DNA of 64,000 bases from Acanthosepion pharaonis (lineage: Eukaryota > Mollusca > Cephalopoda > Sepiida > Sepiidae), in contig CAHIKZ030000810.1 in assembly GCA_903632075.3 (NCBI GenBank), positions 352,501 to 416,500 of the forward strand. Direction: 5' to 3'. This document shows, piece by piece, positions 57,195 through 64,000 of the stretch. The notes beneath the pieces were generated by a model that made no database searches, had not been told where the DNA came from, and saw only the letters and a program-made list of their open reading frames with translations. Made by a program: the position numbers and the translations under genes. How positions within the stretch are numbered: position 1 is the stretch's first letter; the number at the start of each line of letters is the position of its first letter.

Positions 57195-58070
57195 GTCTTC
57201 TTAAGCACTAACACAGCCTATACTCTTGTATGCATATGATTGTATAGATAGCAAATACTATTCTGGGATACACTATTCGATACCTGTACCACTTGGGCTA
57301 ACTGAATGAAACAGGTTTTATCCAATAGGGGAATGGTTTGGTGGTCTTGCCAACTGGGGAAATGTAAAATATTTTGCAGAGTATGTTGAGTAGCATGGGC
57401 ATAAAGTGGGCAGGCATTATTCTGTTGGAACAGCACACTGCCTTCCCATTGCAGAAATAGCAGAACAGGTTGAACAAAGTTCTGAACATAGATAGTGCTG
57501 TTCAACATTCCCTCTACAACAACAACAAAAAAATAACATGAGTGTTAACATGATACTAGATGTTGGGCCTGTGTCTCATGGGTAAATACACCCTGGAAGA
57601 TGTCAAATCTCTGTTGTGCCTAAAAATGACCATCATTTACAAAAAAGCAGAACTTGCTCTTTTTATTAGACACTGAAGAATACCATTTGATGACCCAGGT
57701 GACAGTTTTGCAAGAACAATGATGTACATAATGGTGTTGAGGCTGGAGGCATGAATGTCCATAGTCCTGCTGCAGCATTGACACTCACGGAGTTACATTT
57801 GCTCTGATCTGAGATGGAAACATTACAGTCTGACACTACTGCCCTGAGAAAATGTTGATTTGGTAGCCATCCAGAACCTGGTCTATGGGTGTTCTGTAAG
57901 AATGTTCATGTAGCAACTGTTGCAAATAAAAAAGCACCATCGACTCATCACATCCAATATATGTAGCAATTCTCTGAAATGATACAGTCTCTGAAAGGCA
58001 TATATCTAATACTGGACTCTCTTAATACATTGACCTTTATTGCAGTATGTATTACCCATTTAAAGCTCAG
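57195..58070 (-). pseudogene. Tc1-like transposase remnant
   Basis: The minus strand reads RIATYIGCDESMV (helix-turn-helix), RFDIFQGVFTHETQ, LNSTIYVQNFVQPVLLFLQW, VLFQQNNACPLYAHATQHTL and QVVQVSNSVSQNSICYLYNH. These follow the order of Tc1 transposases, with FQQDNARPH changed to FQQNNACPL, so the second catalytic Asp is lost. No terminal repeats identified. Confidence 0.7.
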
Positions 58071-58675
58071 ATACACTGGCATGAGTTTTATACCAAAGGA
58101 TGACTGAAGATGTGGAAATTTTTATCAGAGTATCTATGACTCATTAACATGCACATACTGTACTCTGGTTGAAATCACCATCCTACTTCAGGGTGTTGTA
58201 ATTTTATTTGCCATAAGTTTGAGGCAATAATAAAAGGTTTTTCATCAAAAACTCTTGGTCAAGGACTCTGTGTGTGTGTGTGTGTGTGTGAAAAAGCAGA
58301 TCAACAATTTTACAGCCTGGCAGTCGCTGAATTTAATTCTGAAATTTCTACTTTATAATGTTAATGCAGAAGCTTTACTGACAAGGACAGAGATATGGAA
58401 AAATAGATGTTATAATAAAAAAAAATAACTAAGGTAAAAATTAGCAGTTTTCATACAGGAAACATTTAGCATTCATTGGCCAGTTGAAATTAAGTTTTTC
58501 CATGAAATTAGACTTCAAGTTCACTGTTCTTGCTCCTACCAGTTTTGATGGGTATTTCCTTCCAAACCTTTTGTTTAAGTAGTGTGGTAAGTGAACATCT
58601 TAATTACACCGTTTTCTCTTCTAACTATATGTTCTACCAATTTCTGTTGCTGTTGAATGTGTTCAAGTGAGGTAG

Positions 58676-58723
<48 letters not shown>

Positions 58724-59550
58724 TTCATAATTTGGCTATAAATTTACTCATGTGTGTATGTGTAATATATATACATCAGGGTGTGGTGAAAAGTTCGGTC
58801 TAAAAAGGAATTTTTCGGGGAGAGAGGAAAAAAAAAACTGATGTTTAATCATATTTGATGAAGCAGAGTGGACCATATAAGCTTATCTGCTCCCATCATA
58901 TACACTCATTTTCTTATGAAATTTCATAGTGCTATCCTGTTTGTTATAATCAGTTGTACAACAGCCAAGATACTCTGACAAGGGAAGGCAAGGAGTTCTA
59001 TCCATGAGAAATTCCAAGTGAAGAAGAAAGATTCTTGCAGTACATCAAATCTTTTCATAAAAGCTCTCAATTTTCAGTACAAGCATAATTTACATACACC
59101 TATCTGGCTATATATTTACCTGACCCTGCCACACCCCAAACTTTTGTCATTAGTGGTTGGGGTAAGAAAATGCATGCTATCTTAGCTTGAGGTGGGGTTC
59201 ATCCTTTGAAGCAGCAATTCTCCCATTGTCCTAAGAGAAGGAAGGTCAACATCCACGAGGAAGAAGGAGATGTGTAATTTTTGTGACTGATCACCATGTG
59301 GATTTGCTTGTTTGTGGAGGGGAATGGTGAAAATGGCCTTATGATATATCCCACTCATGTGGAGAGATTTATAAATACCTGCAATCAACTAGCCATTTCT
59401 TATTTATACACATTAACCAGTTGTACCCAGAAGATAATTTCAGCTTAATTTCATTTTCTTAATAGTATATTCATGTTTTTAGTACAAAATGAGTACAATG
59501 TTTTAAACACAGATAAAGACAGATAATAAAAAAAATGAAGAAATCATTAC
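58071..59550. other. Unassigned AT-rich stretch
   Basis: Contains a short GT repeat (58,270) and an AT repeat (58,679-58,720). No coding or repeat family recognised. Confidence 0.5.
58679..58720. repeat. (AT)n microsatellite
   Basis: About 20 AT units. Confidence 0.95.
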
Positions 59551-59605
59551 AAAAAGAGGTGTCTTTATTTCATTCAGGACCTAGAGTTCAACAGTTTAAT
59601 GTAGT

Positions 59606-59629
59606 AATAATAATAATCATCATAATAAT

Positions 59630-59680
<51 letters not shown>
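59606..59680. repeat. (AAT)n microsatellite
   Basis: Trinucleotide repeat with a few interruptions at the left. Confidence 0.95.
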
Positions 59681-59681
<1 letters not shown>

Positions 59682-59928
59682 GTAATAACCAAGATCTGGC
59701 TGTAAAATACAGCTCATTTCACACAGACAATCTAATGCTTTGACATACAGCCTGAATTCAAATCTACAAATACAATAGCAAATTTACATCAACCAGCCGC
59801 AGCCAGCAAGGGCTAAACGACAAACGGAACATGGTCAATGCAATATACAGAGCTAAAATGTGTTAGCAAGTGACACCCAGATTCCCTTTAAGAAAAAAAG
59901 GGGGCAATTTTAGTTAGGTAGAAAAAAA

Positions 59929-59931
<3 letters not shown>

Positions 59932-59970
<39 letters not shown>
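59932..59970. repeat. (AT)n microsatellite
   Basis: About 19 AT units. Confidence 0.95.
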
Positions 59971-59972
<2 letters not shown>

Positions 59973-60045
59973 GAAAACAAAATAAATAAATAAAAAAATT
60001 CAAAAGGATTCCCCACCCATTAAAAACTTTTAAAGTCTGTTTTTG

Positions 60046-60077
<32 letters not shown>

Positions 60078-61698
60078 TTTTAATGTCACACCAAGAAAAA
60101 TGCATGCAAAAAAAGTGCAACCTTTTTGTCCTGCCTAGAGAGCCAAGTCATTCTGGATGTGAATTAGTAACTCATTCACAGACAGACAATGGTTGACAAA
60201 AAGGAAAAATAAAAAAAATAAAATAAAGAGAAACATTGACCTTTAAAAACTTTTCTTCTTCTTCTTGTAGACAGTGGTGAATAGAACAACTGGAATAAAA
60301 GTCAAACATAAAATGGTTTGAAGAAGCCATTTGTTATTTGTTTTTCTTTAGATGTAAAAATGGATAAATGACTAAAAGAAAAAAATACTAAGTGATAGGT
60401 TTTAGTAAATAAGTAGTAATCAAAAATTGCAACAGTTTATTTGTACAAATGAAAAACCCAAGGTCTATATTTACAAACAAATTGCATATTTATAGACCCC
60501 CCCATCCCATCATGAAAGGGGATAAATGGATTGCAATTATGTGTCAATGGGAATCTCTTGAACCTTTAATTTACATATTTTGATACTGATGGTAAGAAAA
60601 AAAAAATCTTTTTGAGGGGGGCATTTTTGAATTTTTTTTCTTTTTCTTCAATTTTAAAACATTGCAAAATATTTTTTGTTTTTGTAAACATTTGTGAATA
60701 ATCAATCAACACCTGTCAACTTGTGTCCAAAATCAACAACAGATCTTAAACTCTTTGGTGACATTTATGGGGCTATCAACAATTAGTCAGTTGAGTCCAT
60801 CATTAATGAAACAACTTTGTAAATGTGGACAGCTTTTGTCTTTTTTTTCTTTGCATTTTCAAGGAGTGGGAAATGAAATTTAATTTTGAAAGAATGAAAA
60901 AAAAAAAAAAAAAAATTGCTTATTCATTAAGTTTTACTCCTGGTTCTCCTCTTAAAGGGGAAATTTATGGATTTGACAACTCTGAGAGACAAGCCGTAGA
61001 ATAGTGCTGCAACAATAGTAAGCACCACGTTATAGTGCTTAATAGAACCAAAAACTCCAGACAGCAATACCAACAGTCTGTGTCTCTTTGGGAAACCTCC
61101 TTGACAGAGGGAGTTGTCACCGAAGTATCTGATATGCTGACCTGGACATTTTACTGGTTTGTCAAATACAGAAAATGCCCAGAATTTTCTTTCAATGTAG
61201 ATTTGATCTTACAACTTTAAATATACCGATAATAATTTTAATAATTTCAATGAGTAAAATAATTTAAAATAAAAATTTTGGTTAATTTATCATGCACCAT
61301 CAAATAATTACTCTGTGCGTGTGTGCACATTGTATATGGATGCAGCATACTTACAAATGCATGCAAACATAAACATTTTTTTAAATAGTAAATATCTTGA
61401 CAAATCCACTTACTTTTTAAGATTCCAATATTAACCATACTTTGTCTCATCAAGATAAGGAGTTTTCTATTGAATATATTTAAATAGGGTTTAAGAAAGA
61501 AAAAAAAAAAAAAAAAAAAAAGAGAGAGAGAGAGAAAGGAAGAAAAGTTATATGGCACCTCATATCAGTTGAAATAAAATTTAAACCCTTGTCATCCGGG
61601 GTGTGCATGCAGGTGGAGCTGCAATCCCTATGAGGAGAAAACTACTAAGTGCAAAATTGAGAGAGAACAAAGTAAAAAGAATTGCCACAAGTTTACAG

Positions 61699-61699
<1 letters not shown>

Positions 61700-61768
<69 letters not shown>
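61700..61768. repeat. (AT)n microsatellite
   Basis: About 34 AT units. Confidence 0.95.
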
Positions 61769-61773
<5 letters not shown>

Positions 61774-62398
61774 ATTTGTAGGTATGTTTTGTCCCTCCAC
61801 TCTTTTCCAGAACAGCTTGTTTTTATAAACTGAAAGTCTGATTGTAAACAAAACCAGAGTTTGAAAAACTTTAACAAGGCAGAAAAAAAAAAAGTTGAAA
61901 CTTTTAATAAAATGAAAAAAAAAAAAGAAGATATTTGACAGTAAAAATATCTTTTGTCTTGCTTTTTAGCAGATGGTGTTAATCAAACCCAATAAGGCAG
62001 GGAAACATTTTCCATCTGTTCAATTAAATGAGAGAGAAAAAAGGGGGTTATTCCAAAATATAGGGACATGGCCCAGAAGATTCCAGAGAAGCTAATACAA
62101 GTAATCAATCCTTTCTTATATAGCAGCTGCTTGTGAACTTTATTACTGGATCAAAACAAGAGGATTGATTAAATATTAGAGCAATCACAAGTCATTGTAA
62201 TCAACAAAATCACAATAATTAGAAGTAATAAATTAAAAAAAAAATAATAATAATGTTTAAAAAAGAATAAAATAAATCATTGCATTGAAAAAACTTCCCC
62301 TTGCCAAGCTTGCTGCCCATTCTGAATGCCAAACATGAGAGCAAGGGGAGATAATTGCTAGAATATGATTTAATTTAACAATTGCACTTATTTTTGCT

Positions 62399-62422
62399 AT
62401 GTATGTATGTATGTATGTATGT
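62399..62422. repeat. (TATG)n microsatellite
   Basis: Six tetranucleotide units. Confidence 0.9.
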
Positions 62423-64000
62423 AAATAAAGTACACACGTCCCATCAGTGGATCGGCACAAGAGAAGGGGGGGTGAGGAAAGCAAGAGGAAAGTAAAATTG
62501 CCTAAATATGTATAGGATTAGAAAATGATATTTCAGCTTTTCAATACTGCCATAAAGCAGCTTCTTATCAATTTCACATTTGTATCAAAGGCTAAACATT
62601 AAGTTCTAATGTACACTTTCTCTTTCACACCATTATTACTTGAAAAGGATTAGATGATCCATCAAGATTTCTGTTCTGTCAAAACAATCTTATAAAAATG
62701 TTGGAAAACTCCTCATCCACAACTAAAAAAAATATTTAATGTACACTTTTTTTGCCAATAAGACAATTTGGCAAACCAGCTGAATCCTTCAACTGTTGCT
62801 GAGATAAACATGGCATTGGGATTGGCACATGCCAAGAAGTTAAACTGGTTATCAAGTATTTACTTAACAACAACAGCAGCCTGATAGAGGAATGAATAAA
62901 AGAAAAGAAAATAAGTCATCAGTTTCCCCTGCACCCTATATCCAAATTTCAAAGGAATTATGAACTGCTTGAACAAGAAGCTAAGTTTTCATTTTGTGAT
63001 AAGTGATTTGAGAAGCAGTTTGGGGTGTGGGGAAAATAAAATAACCAAAAAGTAAATCAATTGGTTTCCTTTGATGGAGAGGCATTGTGTGATAAAAAAA
63101 TTAGCTGTGATATTACAGAATACAGTTTTCCCTCTATTTGGCTGATGAGTAAGAAGCTTATAGTTCTATATAACAGCTAGATGAAAACATTACAAGATGG
63201 CTGCCCTTGTAGTCACAATGACATTGCACAAATATCCAACTATGAGGAATCCTCAGAGCACAATATGTAGAAACAAAAATGAAGGAGGTAGGGTAGGGAG
63301 AAATAAATAAAACATATAAAACCCAAATTGAATAACAATCCCCAAAATAAATATTTAAAATTGTTTTGTTTAATGAAATATCAATAAAGAAAATATAAAT
63401 GAAAAATCAAATCCATTTTTTTTTTAATTATATTCATTACACATCTTACGAAAAAAAGATTTCAATTTGAAAAGTGGATAAGTTCAAAAACCATGCAAAG
63501 GAAAAGTGGGAAGTGATAGAAAAACATTCAAATGTGTCAAAAAGAAAAAAAAACAATAAAATCAATCAATAATTTGAAAAATTAATCAAGATAAGTTGAA
63601 TATACAAAAATTTCCTTTAACTCCAAACTTACAACCAATATAGATTTAAATTTTGCAATTCATCAAATTAGTTACACTGCTAAACTGTATGATAGCCGCC
63701 ATCAACCCTGGCTGAATTAAAGTTTAAAAACTAGCTTTAAATGACATAGTTGATATTTCTACCAGAATAGGTATTTACTGATCAATATTAGTCCACTAGA
63801 AACATATCACTTGAGTACATGGAATTTTACTAGTATACAAAATGGAACATCAATGTTGGCATAGTGTAATAAAGACTTATTCAGTCTAGATAACTGATCT
63901 GGAACTTAAGCCAAACCAACAAAGTGATTGAGCAAAAATCTTAATCACATCCTTCTTGAAGTATGTAAAGTGAGCAAGACTATGTATATTTTTAAATAAC

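Larger units (their letters stand above)
59551..61208 (-). other. Candidate 3' end of a minus-strand gene
   Basis: On the minus strand a 93-codon open frame runs from 61,208 to a stop at 60,927-60,929. It includes a hydrophobic stretch (HYNVVLTIVAALFYGLSLRV) and a basic end (FPFKRRTRSKT). An AATAAA signal (GAAATAAAGACACC, near 59,565) lies about 1.35 kb downstream. A frame this long is expected by chance a few times in this window and I recognise no family, so treat it as a hypothesis. Confidence 0.2.
61209..64000. other. Mostly unique AT-rich sequence to the right edge
   Basis: No transposon family or convincing exon recognised. Contains an A-run with GA repeat (61,500), an AT repeat (61,700-61,768) and a TATG repeat (62,399-62,422). 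The lack of transposons over about 4 kb, unlike the rest of the window, would suit a long 3' UTR. Confidence 0.4.

Noticed and set aside
60270..60322. Plus-strand terminal-exon-like frame TVVNRTTGIKVKHKMV after a strong TTCTTCTTGTAG acceptor
   Set aside because: Sixteen codons only, no upstream exon seen, and the same region fits a minus-strand 3' UTR equally well.
61581..61877. Frames made of IYIYIY repeats
   Set aside because: Translation of an AT microsatellite; the same applies at 3,607, 25,822, 30,530 and 59,914.

Overview
This is AT-rich animal nuclear DNA. One intron-rich gene is clear, and most of the remaining sequence is interspersed repeats, poly(A)/poly(T) runs and AT, GT or ATT microsatellites. 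No bacterial operons, CRISPR arrays, rRNA or intact tRNA genes were seen. Intron sizes, the many Tc1/mariner, hAT, CR1-like LINE and tRNA- or 5S-derived SINE remnants, and the long microsatellites suggest a mollusc, most likely a cephalopod such as an octopus. That assignment is inference.

Left third (about 0.4-22.9 kb, minus strand). This holds the 5' half of a NuMA-like (nuclear mitotic apparatus protein) gene. I rebuilt it by hand from nine coding exons whose splice sites and reading phases all agree. The start codon is at 22,830-22,832. The exons encode an N-terminal hook-type helical domain (residues about 1-145), a Ser/Thr-rich linker (146-224) and the start of the long coiled coil (225-278). 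The gene continues past the left edge, where the rest of the coil and the C-terminal LGN- and tubulin-binding parts should lie. Its introns carry transposon debris: Tc1/mariner pieces, a piggyBac-type MITE, Helitron fragments, CR1 3' ends and a chimeric 5S rRNA-tRNA SINE.

Middle (22.9-40.1 kb). This probably covers the 5' non-coding part or upstream flank of that gene. It contains a hAT MITE with target duplication (28.25-28.70 kb), a decayed LINE reverse transcriptase (26.7-27.4 kb), and a 2.7 kb hAT element (35.63-38.38 kb) flanked by a perfect 8-bp duplication with a CR1-like LINE nested inside. A promoter-like patch lies near 34.05 kb. Two plus-strand exons at 39.70 and 40.01 kb join in frame and end in a stop codon; they look like the 3' end of a second gene I cannot name.

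Right (40.1-64 kb). This is almost entirely repeats: a near full-length dead mariner (42.69-43.85 kb), a 1.8 kb foldback element with arms of about 300 bp holding nested SINEs (45.72-47.52 kb), three inverted SINE-like or foldback pairs, a SINE insertion with a perfect 11-bp target duplication (48.46-48.77 kb), and Tc1/mariner and LINE remnants at 55.3-58.1 kb. From 59.5 kb to the end the DNA is mostly unique with no recognisable coding region; it could be the long 3' UTR of a minus-strand gene lying to the right.
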